A stretch of DNA of 64,000 nt, taken from assembly GCF_017872975.1 (NCBI RefSeq), contig NZ_JAGGJP010000015.1, positions 1 through 64,000 of the forward strand, in the 5' to 3' direction. Under the pieces are notes generated by a model. It was not told the origin of the DNA. It made no database searches and worked only from the letters and a program-made list of their open reading frames with translations. Shown here piece by piece: positions 18,113 through 26,392 of this stretch. The stretch comes from Rubellimicrobium aerolatum. Its GTDB lineage: Bacteria; Pseudomonadota; Alphaproteobacteria; Rhodobacterales; Rhodobacteraceae. Every line of letters starts with the position of its first letter. Positions within the stretch are counted from its first letter, which is position 1. Made by a program: the position numbers and the translations under genes.

Positions 18113-18483
18113 CCGGGGACGGCTCCTGTGTCAGGCTCGGAGGGCGCGGCCCGGCCGAGGCGCTCGACCCGCGGGGGGAACCCGCCCCGGGCCGGGAGCG
18201 GCCCGGGCCCGCCGCCGGGGCGAACCAGCCGGACGGGCCCGCGCGACCATCGGGAGCCCGAGCGGAGGAGCGCGAGGTTGCGCCAGGGGGCATGATGGCA
18301 GAGATCGCCCGGAGCCTCGCCCCCGAAGGGGCCGCTGCCCTCGGTCGTCAGGAGGCGCGGCAGGTCGGCGATCTTCTCGTTGGGGGCGTGGTCCTCGATC
18401 CGCAGGTCGACCGCCAGCAGGTCGCGCCGGCCAGCGTCCACGCCGGTCGGCCGTTCGGGGTCGATGATGTCGTGCTCGGTCAT
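18109..18483 (-). CDS. Cyclophilin-like fold protein, divergent or degenerate
   Basis: 124 residues. EKIADLPRLLTTEG, then APWRNLALL and SRGPVRLVRPGGG, follow the order seen in the small cyclophilin-like fold proteins often found beside LysR and ADH genes, where the equivalents are EKIADLP, APWGNLAIFY and GLVRLGR. Here the consensus FYRDFGY is lost (LRSGSRW) and the N-terminal strands seem short. The last 40 residues are Pro/Gly/Arg-rich. It may be decaying, yet its stop still overlaps the MFS start (ATGA). First gene of the LysR-divergent operon. Function unknown. Confidence 0.5.
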   Translation of the reverse strand: MTEHDIIDPERPTGVDAGRRDLLAVDLRIEDHAPNEKIADLPRLLTTEGSGPFGGEAPGDLCHHAPWRNLALLRSGSRWSRGPVRLVRPGGGPGPLPARGGFPPRVERLGRAAPSEPDTGAVPG

Positions 18484-18562
18484 GCCGGAGGCTCCGTCGG
18501 CGGACGGGTCTCCACGACCCGCCTTCGGGAGCCAGTCTAGCCATGTGCAGCTCAGCGATTAG

Positions 18563-18587
18563 AGGCTATGGATCGCTTGAGGCTATG
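18563..18587. promoter_or_regulatory. Direct repeat AGGCTATG in the LysR divergent promoter
   Basis: AGGCTATG occurs at 18563-18570 and 18580-18587, 17 bases apart, between the minus-strand operon (start 18483) and the LysR gene (start 18602). This is about two helical turns minus four bases, in the A/T-richest part of the 118-base gap. Control by LysR is inferred from position only. Confidence 0.35.
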
Positions 18588-18601
18588 AACGAGGGCCATG
18601 A

Positions 18602-19492
18602 ATGCGCCGCGAGGACCTGACCGACCTCCACGTGTTCCTGGCCGTGGCCGAGGAGCGCAGCTTCACCCGCGCCGCCGCGCGCCTCGGGCTGACGCAATCC
18701 ACCCTCAGCCACGCGATGCGCGGCTTCGAGGACCGCCTCGGGGTGCGGCTCCTCACGCGCACCACCCGCAGCGTCGCCCCCACCGAGGCCGGCGAACGGC
18801 TCCTGCGCGCCGCCCGGCCCGGCCTCGACGCCATCGACGCCGAGCTCGCCGCCCTGACCGAGCTGCGCGACAGGCCCGCCGGCACGGTGCGGATCACCAC
18901 CAGCACCCACGCCCACCAGACGATCCTCTGGCCCGTGCTGGCGCGGCTCCTACCCGACCACCCCGACATCCAGGTCGAGGCCATCATCGAGAACGGCTTC
19001 GTGGACATCGTGGCCGGGCGCTACGACGCCGGCCTCCGCCTGGGCGAGCAGGTCGAGCGCGACATGATCGCCGTCCGCGTCGGCCCGGACCTGCGCTGGA
19101 TCGTGGTGGGGGCGCCCGGCTACCTCGCGGGCCGGCCGGCCCCCGGGACGCCGCAGGACCTCACGGCGCACCGCTGCGTCGGCTACCGCCAGAGCACCTC
19201 GGGCGCCCTCTACGCCTGGGAGTTCGCGAAGGACGGCCGCGCCCTGAACGTCCGCGTCGAAGGCCCCCTGGTCGTCAACGACGTCGGTCCCGCCCTGGAG
19301 GCCGCCCTCGCGGGCCTGGGCCTCGCCTACGTGCCCGAGGACATTGCCACGGCCCCCCTGCGGGACGGGCGGCTGACCGAGGTGCTGGCCGACTGGTGCC
19401 CGCCCGCCCCCGGCTACCACCTCTACTACCCCAGCCGCCGGCAGATGACGCCGGCCTTCGCGCTCCTGATCAGGGCGCTCCGCCACGGATGA
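18602..19492 (+). CDS. LysR-family transcriptional regulator
   Basis: 296 residues with the standard layout. A winged HTH lies at about 5-64 (FLAVAEERSFTRAAARLGLTQSTLSHAM, a clear helix-turn-helix), a linker helix follows, and a substrate-binding domain covers about 90-295. It belongs to the group that senses small organic ligands and activates divergent oxidoreductase/efflux operons. It is transcribed away from the cyclophilin-like/MFS/ADH/cupin operon, its probable target. Confidence 0.92.
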   Translation: MRREDLTDLHVFLAVAEERSFTRAAARLGLTQSTLSHAMRGFEDRLGVRLLTRTTRSVAPTEAGERLLRAARPGLDAIDAELAALTELRDRPAGTVRITTSTHAHQTILWPVLARLLPDHPDIQVEAIIENGFVDIVAGRYDAGLRLGEQVERDMIAVRVGPDLRWIVVGAPGYLAGRPAPGTPQDLTAHRCVGYRQSTSGALYAWEFAKDGRALNVRVEGPLVVNDVGPALEAALAGLGLAYVPEDIATAPLRDGRLTEVLADWCPPAPGYHLYYPSRRQMTPAFALLIRALRHG

Positions 19493-19661
19493 GACGACCA
19501 TCCCCGGCCCGGTCGAAGCGAGCCTTGCCAGCCCCGCCGCTCCGAACCAGATGAGGACGACGCGGAGGATCGGGAGTCAGGACGGCGTGGGCATCGGCGA
19601 CCGGGAGCGCCCGGCGGAGCAGGGACCGGAGGCCCCCGTCGAGCGGGAGCGCGGCGGCCCC

Positions 19662-19721
19662 GAGGCGGGCAGGTCCGAGGCGGGCAGGTCCGAGACGGGC
19701 GGCTCCGAGGCGGGCGGGCCC
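19662..19721. repeat. Four 15-bp in-frame repeats in the LOV kinase N-terminus
   Basis: GAGGCGGGCAGGTCC is repeated at 19662, 19677, 19692 and 19707; the last two copies are diverged. In the gene frame it encodes EAGRS-type pentapeptides (EAGRSEAGRSETGGSEAGG), an unstructured linker ahead of the LOV domain. Confidence 0.7.
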
Positions 19722-20640
19722 GGGGGCCAGCCGAACGGCGACCTCGTCCCGGACGGCTCCCTCGCCCTGACCGGCCACCACCAGGGCCGCCACTGGCGCG
19801 AGAGCACCATCACCGACGACGACCTGTCGGACCGGGGCGGCGTCTTCTTCGCCGCCGTCGAGATGACGCGGATGCCGATGATCCTCACCGACCCGCGTCG
19901 GCCCGACAACCCCATCGCCTTCGCCAACAAGGCCGTCCTCGACCTCGCCGGCTACGAGGAGGCCGAGGTCCTGGGCCGGAACTGCCGCTTCCTCCAGGGC
20001 CCGCGCACCGACCGCGACACCGTGCGCCAGGCCCACCAGCCCGTCAGCCTCGAGATCCTGAACTGCAAGCGGGACGGCACCCCCTTCTGGAACGCCGTCT
20101 TCATCGGGCCGGTCTCCAGCCCCGACGGGGAGCTGCTCTGCGCCACCACGGCCGGGCCCCGCGTGGACCTCCAGCTCAACCTGCGCCACCGGCTGCCGCC
20201 CTGCTTCATGGACGTCACGCACCTCGAGACGGCGCTCCTGAACATCGCCCTCAACGCGCGGGACGCCATGCCCGACGGCGGCACCGTGACGGTCGCGACC
20301 TCGCGCGCCCATTGGACGGCGATCCGCCCGCGCGCGACCTGCCGCCCGGGGACCACGTGGTCCTCTCCGTCTCCGACGAGGGGACGGGGATGCCGCCCTC
20401 CGTCGCCGCGCAGGCGGTGGAGCCCTTCTTCACCACCAAGGGCCAGGGCAAGGGGACGGGCCTCGGCCTCGCCATGGTGCATGGCTTCCTCCAGCAGTCG
20501 CGGGGCCGGCTGGAGATCGACAGCGAGGTCGGGCGCGGGACCACCGTGCGGATGATCCTGCCCGTCCACGCGGCCGAGGCCGCCGACGCGCCGCCGCCCC
20601 CGCCGACGACGAGGGCCGAGCCGGACCCGCCCGCCGCCGA

Positions 20641-20688
20641 GGCTCGGGACGGGGCTCGGGGCGGGGCTCGGGGCGGGGCTCGGGGCGG
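20641..20688. repeat. Four 12-bp in-frame repeats between kinase and receiver
   Basis: GGCTCGGGGCGG-type units are repeated at 20641, 20653, 20665 and 20677. They encode ARGG-type tetrapeptides and form the linker between the ATPase part and the receiver domain of the decayed LOV kinase. Confidence 0.7.
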
Positions 20689-21231
20689 GGCGGGGCCCGT
20701 CGTCCTGGTCGTGGAGGACAGCGACGAGGTGCTGGCCCTCGCGCGCGAGCATCCCACGGAGCTGGGCTACCACGTGATGGCCGCCTCCGACGGCGAGGAG
20801 GCGCTGGCCCTCCTGCGGGGCGTCGATTACCGGATCGACCTGCTGTTCACCGACCTCATCATGCCGGGCTCCCTCAACGGCCTCGCCCTGGCCGAGGAGC
20901 TCGGGCGTCGGGCGCCGCACGTGCCCGTGCTGGTGACGACGGGCTACAACGAGGATCTGGTGCAGGGCGGACGCGCGCCGGGGCTCGACGTGCTGGCCAA
21001 GCCCTACCGGCGCTCCGAGCTGGCCGACCGGGTGCGCGCGGCGGAGCGCCGCGAGGGGCCGGGCCGCCGGCGAAAGGATCGGGCGATCGCGATGAATCCG
21101 GCGCGGGGCGGCCTGCCGTCAACCGAAGCTTAACCCTCCCGGTGGTAGGGTGGATTCGGAGGGGTCCGAAGGGGTCCGTCCGCCCCGCCCGTTCCCCATC
21201 CCGCCCGCCGTCCCGCAGGAGACCCTTGTTG

Positions 21232-23049
21232 ATGACCTATCGCTCCATCGGCCGACGCGTCGTCGCGGCCATCGCCGTCCTGCTCGTCGCCGTCGGCGCG
21301 ATGGGGGCCTGGAACCTGAGCCTCATGTTCCGCAGCAACGCCGTCGGCAAGGAGATCGACCACCATCAGGCCACCCTGGAGGAGGCGATGGCCGCGCGCT
21401 TCGCCTTGGCCCGGCAGGAGAATTCGATGCGCGGCTTCATGATCACCCGCGATCCCTACTTCTCCGACCGGGTCGGCGTCCACCTCGCGACCTTCGAGGG
21501 CGCCCTCGACACCATCGAATCGATGCTCCAGGACCCGGACCCCCAGGCCCGGATCGGCGCGATCCGCGACGGCGTCGCGACCTGGCACCAGGAGATCGTG
21601 CAGCCGGTCCTCCGCCTCGCGGTCGGCGAATCGACCTTCGCCGAGGCGCGGTCGCTGATGCTCAGCGGTCGCGCCGACGATCTCATCGCCCCCATCGAGG
21701 ACGCGCTGGACCTCATCGGCGACGATCAGGTCGCCGCCATCGCGGAGCATCGGGCCGAGGAGGAGACGATCGACCGGCGGTTCCTGCAAGTGCTGGTGCT
21801 GGGCTTCGCGGGGACGATCGGCCTCGCCATCGTGGTCGGCTGGGGGCTCATCCGCTCCATCGCGGCGCCGATCCGGGCGATGACCGACTCCATGCACGCC
21901 CTGTCCCAGGGCGACTTCGACGTGACCGTCCCGGGGGCCGAGCGCGCAGACGAGATCGGGCGCATGGCCGCCGCCGTCGAGGTCTTCCGCGCCGCCTCGC
22001 GCGAACGGGTCCGCCTTCAGTCCGAGGTCGAGGCGCAGGGCCGCGAGGCGGAGGCCCGGGCCGAGCGCGTCCAGCGGGACTCCGAGGCGGCGGCACGGGT
22101 GTTCAGCGAGGCGCTGACGCGCTTCAAGTCGGGCGACCTGACAGCCGAGATCGCGACCGAGGTGCCGGCGTCCTACGAGCCGATCAAGCGCGACCTCAAC
22201 GCCGGCCTCGCCCAGGTCCGCGAGGCGCTCGACGCCGCCAAGGCCGGCACATCCGGCATCCGCCTCATGTCCGGCGAGATCGCCTCGGCGGCCGAGGACC
22301 TCTCGCGCCGCACCGAGAGCCAGGCCGCCTCGCTCGAGGAGACGGCGGCGGCGGTCGAGGAGATCACGGCAACGGTGAAGGCCGCCGCCGAGAGCGCGGC
22401 GCGCGCCCGCGTGGTGGTGTCGGACGCCCGGCAGGACGCCGGGCAGGCCGGCCAGGTCGTCCGCGAGGCGGTGGGGGCGATGACCGCCATCAAGGCCTCC
22501 TCCCAGGAGATCGAGCAGATCATCGGCGTCATCGACGAGATCGCCTTCCAGACCAACCTTCTGGCGCTCAACGCCGGCGTGGAGGCGGCGCGGGCGGGGG
22601 AGGCGGGGCGGGGCTTTGCGGTGGTGGCGACCGAGGTGCGGGCGCTGGCGCAGCGCTCGGCCGAGGCGGCGCGGCAGATCAAGGACCTGATCGGCACCTC
22701 CGCGACGAACGTGACGCAGGGGGTGGGGCTCGTGGGCCGGACCGTCGAGGCGCTGGCCCGCATCGTGGAGGGGGTCACGCGGGTGAGCGAGCTCGTGGAC
22801 GGCATCGCCGCCAGTGCGTCCGAGCAGTCGGACGGCCTGACCCAGGTCAACGTCGCCGTCGCCCAGATGGACCGGATCACCCAGCAGAACGCCGCCATGG
22901 TCGAGGAAAGCACCGCCGCCGCCCGCGACCTCGCCCACCAGATCGAGCAGGTCGCCTCCCAGATCGAACGCTTCCGCACCATCTCCGACGAGGGCGGCCG
23001 CGGACCACGTTCCCGCGCGACCCCGCGAAGCGCGGCCTACGCGGCATGA
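21232..23049 (+). CDS. Methyl-accepting chemotaxis protein
   Basis: 605 residues. TM1 is at about 8-28. A helical periplasmic sensor with a CHASE3/4HB look follows (QENSMRGFMITRDPYFSD). TM2 is near 187-205, one HAMP at about 206-258 and a second HAMP-like segment near 300-350. The signalling hairpin follows, with the near-invariant tip IDEIAFQTNLLALNAGVEAA and GRGFAVVATEVRALAQRSAEAA. There is no C-terminal receptor-tether pentapeptide. The ATG at 21232 is preceded by AGGAG at 21218-21222; an upstream in-frame extension from 21142 is low-complexity. No che genes are nearby, so it feeds a chemosensory system elsewhere. A hairpin follows at 23102-23126. Confidence 0.92.
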   Translation: MTYRSIGRRVVAAIAVLLVAVGAMGAWNLSLMFRSNAVGKEIDHHQATLEEAMAARFALARQENSMRGFMITRDPYFSDRVGVHLATFEGALDTIESMLQDPDPQARIGAIRDGVATWHQEIVQPVLRLAVGESTFAEARSLMLSGRADDLIAPIEDALDLIGDDQVAAIAEHRAEEETIDRRFLQVLVLGFAGTIGLAIVVGWGLIRSIAAPIRAMTDSMHALSQGDFDVTVPGAERADEIGRMAAAVEVFRAASRERVRLQSEVEAQGREAEARAERVQRDSEAAARVFSEALTRFKSGDLTAEIATEVPASYEPIKRDLNAGLAQVREALDAAKAGTSGIRLMSGEIASAAEDLSRRTESQAASLEETAAAVEEITATVKAAAESAARARVVVSDARQDAGQAGQVVREAVGAMTAIKASSQEIEQIIGVIDEIAFQTNLLALNAGVEAARAGEAGRGFAVVATEVRALAQRSAEAARQIKDLIGTSATNVTQGVGLVGRTVEALARIVEGVTRVSELVDGIAASASEQSDGLTQVNVAVAQMDRITQQNAAMVEESTAAARDLAHQIEQVASQIERFRTISDEGGRGPRSRATPRSAAYAA

Positions 23050-23101
23050 GGATCGTCATCTCGGATGCGCCCGAGGGCTCGAGGCCGCGACCACCCGCGT
23101 C

Positions 23102-23126
23102 GGGGGCGCCATCTGGCAGCGCCCCC
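23102..23126 (+). terminator. Hairpin after the chemoreceptor gene
   Basis: GGGGGCGC (23102-23109) and GCGCCCCC (23119-23126) pair perfectly around a 9-base loop, 52 bases past the MCP stop. Confidence 0.45.
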
Positions 23127-23617
23127 GCGTCCCCGTCACCAAGGAACGCCCTCGCGCCTCGCGCACGCATCCGATTCGCTGCTCGCCGCCCGGGTCGGGG
23201 CCGAGATCGCGACCTGGCTCGCCCGGCGCTTCGGCGGCACGTCGACTGGACGTGCCCACGGGTGGCGCGACGCTGGCCGAGGACCGGGGCAACCTCTTGC
23301 GGGCCGCCCTTCTGGAGGCGGGGCTGGACGAGCCCACCCGCAGCGGCACCGACATCGCCGCCGAGTTCGGCGTGAGCAGCATATGGGTCCGCAAGCTCCG
23401 CGCCCGGCTCAAGGTCGAACGCGACGGCGAGCCGGACCTCCCGCGCCGGAGGAGCAATCGAAGGATGTCGGCGGCCATCGCCTGGTCCCACGATTCGGGC
23501 CGCCCTTCCAGCCGTCATGGCTAAATTGGTGCCGTCCTGGGGGAGAAGGTGACGGCACAGCAGTTGTTGCCCGGCGCGCTGGGCCCGCTACCCTTCGGGG
23601 CGCAGCGGGGGGCAGGC
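23127..23617. other. Gap between MCP and ABC ATPase genes; possible HTH gene remnant
   Basis: I find no confident gene in this stretch of about 490 bases. The best candidate is an open frame at 23252-23524 (+, 90 residues). Its middle reads DIAAEFGVSSIWVRKLRARL, a plausible helix-turn-helix of the kind found at the N-terminus of IS630-type transposases. It has no clear ribosome site and both ends look random. It could be a transposase scrap or chance. Confidence 0.3.
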
Positions 23618-24679
23618 ATGGCACGGGTGACTCTGACGGACGTTCGCAAGGCCTATGGCGAGCTGGAGGTCGTCCGGGGCATCTCGGCCGAGATCGCGGA
23701 CGGCGAGTTCGTGGTGCTGGTCGGACCGTCGGGCTGCGGCAAGAGCACGCTCCTGCGGATGATCGCCGGGCTGGAGGAGATCAGCGGCGGCACGGTCGCC
23801 ATCGACGGGCAGGTGGTGAACGACGTGGCGTCCAAGGACCGGGACATCGCCATGGTGTTCCAGAACTACGCGCTTTATCCGCACATGACGGTGGCCGAGA
23901 ACATGGGCTTCTCGCTGCGGCTGCGGGGGGCGGATCGCCGGAGCATCGGCGAGGCAGTGGCGAAGGCGGCGGCCTCGCTCGACGTGGCGCATCTTTTGGA
24001 CCGCTACCCGCGCGCCCTGTCGGGCGGGCAGCGGCAGCGGGTGGCGATGGGGCGGGCCATCGTGCGCAACCCGCGCCTGTTCCTGTTCGACGAGCCCCTG
24101 TCCAACCTCGACGCCAAGCTGCGGGTGCAGATGCGGGCCGAGCTGCGCGAGCTGCACCAGCGGCTGGGCGTGACCTCGGTCTACGTCACGCACGACCAGA
24201 TCGAGGCGATGACCATGGCCGACCGCATCCTCGTGCTGCGCGACGGGCGGGTGGAGCAGCAGGGGCGGCCGCTGGACCTGTATGACCGGCCCGCCAACAC
24301 CTTCGTTGCTGGGTTCATCGGGTCACCCGCCATGAACCTGCTCGACTGCGTGCCGGGGCCGGGGGGGCTGTCGCTGGCCGACGGAACGCCGCTCGGGCTC
24401 GCGCCGCGCCGGGGGGAGGCGCGGCTGACGCTGGGGCTGCGGCCCGAGCATCTGCGGCTCCTGCCCGCCGACGCGGGCCAGGGGTTCCCGGCGCGGCTGC
24501 GGGTGGTGGAGCCCACGGGGTCCGAGACGATGCTGGTGGCCCAGATGGGCGACCGTCCGGTGACGGTGCTGGCGCGCGAGAGGGTCACGGCCCGGCCCGG
24601 CGACCTCGTGCGGCTGCTGCCCGATCCGGGGCAGGCGCACTGGTTCGACGGCGACGGGCTGCGGATCGAGGCGGCCTGA
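23618..24679 (+). CDS. CUT1 sugar ABC transporter ATP-binding protein (UgpC/MalK type)
   Basis: 353 residues. Walker A GPSGCGKST is near 38-46, Q-loop QNYALYPH near 83, signature LSGGQRQRVAMGRA near 136, Walker B LFLFDEP near 156 and switch His THDQ near 192. A C-terminal OB-type regulatory domain follows (LGLRPEHLRLL near 275). The start MARVTLTDV at 23618 fits the family. It is transcribed towards its presumed permeases and binding protein, which lie on the opposite strand (26393-29503). The next gene begins immediately at its stop (TGAGTG). Confidence 0.93.
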   Translation: MARVTLTDVRKAYGELEVVRGISAEIADGEFVVLVGPSGCGKSTLLRMIAGLEEISGGTVAIDGQVVNDVASKDRDIAMVFQNYALYPHMTVAENMGFSLRLRGADRRSIGEAVAKAAASLDVAHLLDRYPRALSGGQRQRVAMGRAIVRNPRLFLFDEPLSNLDAKLRVQMRAELRELHQRLGVTSVYVTHDQIEAMTMADRILVLRDGRVEQQGRPLDLYDRPANTFVAGFIGSPAMNLLDCVPGPGGLSLADGTPLGLAPRRGEARLTLGLRPEHLRLLPADAGQGFPARLRVVEPTGSETMLVAQMGDRPVTVLARERVTARPGDLVRLLPDPGQAHWFDGDGLRIEAA

Positions 24680-25345
24680 GTGCGGGTGATCCCGCCCGAC
24701 TTCGACCGCCGGGCCGAGCTTCCGGGCGCAGGGGCGACGCCCTGCCCGGTGGACATCGGCCCCGAGGCGACGGGATTCGCGGACCTGCTGTCGCTGCGGG
24801 TCCACGAGGTCGAGGAGGGCGCGGTCATCCAGGGCGGCTCGGGCGGGGACGACCTGCTGATCGTGCTGCTGGCCGGGGCGGTGGCGATCGGGGTGGAGGG
24901 GCCGCACGAGGCCACGGTGCGGCTCGACGCCGATGGCGACTGGGCGCTGCACCTGCCACCGCGCCACCTCTATCGGCTGGAGCCGCTGGTCCCCGCCACG
25001 CTGGCCTGCGCGCGGGCGCGGCCGGTGGCGGAGGGGGGCGTGCCACGCGCCTACCGACCCTTGGGCGGGCTCCTGTCGGTGGAAGGCGAGGGGCTTGGGC
25101 TGCGGCTGCGGGTGCTGGAGCTGGAGGGGGCGACGGACGCCTCGGCGGGGCTGGACCCCGACACGGAGCGGCTGGTGCACCTGACCGGCCCGGCGCGGGT
25201 GCGGTCGGGCGGCGAGGCGCGGGAGTTGCCCCCCGCCCATACGCTCGCCCTGAGCCCCGGCGAGACGGCGCAGGTGACGGGCGAGGGCGAGGCGCTGGTG
25301 CTGGCGGCGGTCAGGACGGGCGTCAGGCCAGCCGCTGCACCTTGA
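24680..25345 (+). CDS. IolB/KduI-like bicupin protein (putative sugar isomerase)
   Basis: 221 residues from a GTG directly abutting the ATPase stop. Two beta-rich halves are visible; GGDDLLIVLLAGAVAIGVEG and LPPRHLYRLEPLVPATLACA resemble the strands of IolB (5-deoxy-glucuronate isomerase). The metal-binding histidines of true IolB/KduI are hard to find, so catalysis is doubtful. The 3' end overlaps the convergent deacetylase-like gene by 23 bases. The operon with the ABC ATPase suggests processing of the imported sugar. Confidence 0.5.
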   Translation: MRVIPPDFDRRAELPGAGATPCPVDIGPEATGFADLLSLRVHEVEEGAVIQGGSGGDDLLIVLLAGAVAIGVEGPHEATVRLDADGDWALHLPPRHLYRLEPLVPATLACARARPVAEGGVPRAYRPLGGLLSVEGEGLGLRLRVLELEGATDASAGLDPDTERLVHLTGPARVRSGGEARELPPAHTLALSPGETAQVTGEGEALVLAAVRTGVRPAAAP

Positions 25346-26030
25346 AGTTCGAGAACAGGTAGCGGAAGCCCGCGTCCTTCAGCATGGCGTCGGCGCGGGG
25401 GTTCACGCCCGCCTCGGCCCCGTGGAGCCAGCAGAAGATCTCGGCTGGCTGGCCGAGGCCCGCCCGCATCTCGGCCGCGGCGGTGTGGATCTCCTCGCGC
25501 AGCACGTCGTCGGGGGTGTCGGGCTGGAGGTCGAAGTGGCTGCGGGAATGGCAGGCGAAGCCGTGGCCCCGGCTCGCGGCGTCGCCAGCCTCGTCCCAGG
25601 TCAGGGCGACCCGCTGGCCGGGGTATTCGTCGCGCCGGGGCAGGCGCAGGGTGTGGGCGTCGGCATAGGCGCGCTGGTCCTGCGCGCCGATGCCGGGGAA
25701 GGCGGAGGGGACGAAGAACCAGCCCTTGAAGCCGAACTCCTCCAAGATGGGGAGCATCACGTCCACGTTGTCGCGCCAGCCCTCGAACAGGACCGGCATC
25801 AGGCCGGGGCGCGGGTCGGCCCAGGTGCCGTCGAAGGCCGCGTCGAAGTTCGCGGGCGTGACGGGGGCGAAGCGGTCGGCGTAGGCGGCGACTTGGCGGC
25901 GGTATTCCTCGCGCCGGTAGGCGGGGGTGGCGTGGAAGTTGACCACGCGCAGCATCCGGCCGGCCGAGAGGCCCCGCAGGATCGACGCCAGCGCGTCGTC
26001 GAAGGGGCCGGGCAGCAGAAGCTCTCCCAT
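25323..26030 (-). CDS. Polysaccharide deacetylase-like (NodB fold) protein, catalytic motif altered
   Basis: About 235 residues. The fold pattern VNFHATPAYRREEYRRQ, then LPILEEFGFKGWFFVPSAF, ACHSRSHFDL and GFRYLFSNFKVQRL follows carbohydrate-esterase-4 proteins. The metal motif HSRSH is kept, but the usual TFDDG is LFEGW, so the catalytic base and one metal ligand are missing. It may be a non-standard hydrolase or a sugar-binding homologue. The start is ATG 26030, sharing one base with the upstream stop (TGATG); GTG 26033 is an alternative. Last gene of the minus-strand ABC operon. Confidence 0.7.
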   Translation of the reverse strand: MGELLLPGPFDDALASILRGLSAGRMLRVVNFHATPAYRREEYRRQVAAYADRFAPVTPANFDAAFDGTWADPRPGLMPVLFEGWRDNVDVMLPILEEFGFKGWFFVPSAFPGIGAQDQRAYADAHTLRLPRRDEYPGQRVALTWDEAGDAASRGHGFACHSRSHFDLQPDTPDDVLREEIHTAAAEMRAGLGQPAEIFCWLHGAEAGVNPRADAMLKDAGFRYLFSNFKVQRLA

Positions 26031-26386
26031 CACGCGGCCTCGGCTGGATGCAGGTCGGGCGCGCGGCTGAAGGCGGGGACGGCGAGCGCGAGGAGGTGGC
26101 GGTCGGCCAGCGCCTCGATCAGCCGGGCGAGGTCGTCGGCGGTCAGGTCGGGGGTGCAGGTCCGCAGGGCCTCGACGCCCTCGGCCAGCAGGGTCGCCAG
26201 GATGCGGCCCGTTCCATCAAGCGTGCCGTCGCTGGGCCGGGACGGGGCGTTGCCGGTGAGGTCCTCGGTGGCGAGGAACATCGGCACGCCGATCTCGGCG
26301 TAGTCGCGGCGGCCCAGCCGGTCCATGTCGGCCAGCCGCGCGAGGGCCTCCTCCTCGGAGAGGGGAGGCAGGACGATTCGTAGCAT
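26030..26386 (-). CDS. Conserved hypothetical protein in sugar ABC operon
   Basis: 118 residues, acidic and helical, no signal or membrane segment. It starts MLRIVLPPLSEEEALARLADMDRLGRR-like and has two probable helices near 55-95 (RILATLLAEGVEALR; DDLARLIEALADRH). It lies 6 bases behind the permease gene and overlaps the deacetylase-like gene by one base, so all are co-translated. I do not recognise the family; a cytosolic role in handling the transported sugar is inferred from position only. Confidence 0.6.
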   Translation of the reverse strand: MLRIVLPPLSEEEALARLADMDRLGRRDYAEIGVPMFLATEDLTGNAPSRPSDGTLDGTGRILATLLAEGVEALRTCTPDLTADDLARLIEALADRHLLALAVPAFSRAPDLHPAEAA

Positions 26387-26392
26387 GGAGGC

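Larger units (their letters stand above)
19551..21133 (+). pseudogene. Decayed LOV histidine kinase-response regulator (HisKA deleted, frameshifted)
   Basis: The first part reads as a LOV photoreceptor (DDDLSDRGGVFFAAVEMTRM; GRNCRFLQG with the flavin-reactive Cys, near 19975-20001). After FWNAVFIGPVSSPDGELL (about 20140) it jumps directly into the end of the kinase region (VDLQLNLRHRLPP, LLNIALNARDAMPDGG). The last LOV strand and the whole His-containing dimerisation domain are therefore missing. About six residues also seem lost from TVRQ-AHQPVSLEIL. A single-base loss at about 20312 shifts the frame; downstream, DGDPPARDLPPGDHV, SDEGTGMPP and GTGLGLAMVHGF continue the ATPase, then a receiver with Asp in LLFTDLIMPG. 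The start is uncertain. Repeats of 15 bp (19662-19721) and 12 bp (20641-20688) lie inside. Confidence 0.75.

Noticed and set aside
23252-23524. 90-residue HTH-like frame as a full gene
   Set aside because: One helix-turn-helix-like segment only, no ribosome site and no flanking inverted repeats. Kept as a possible remnant.
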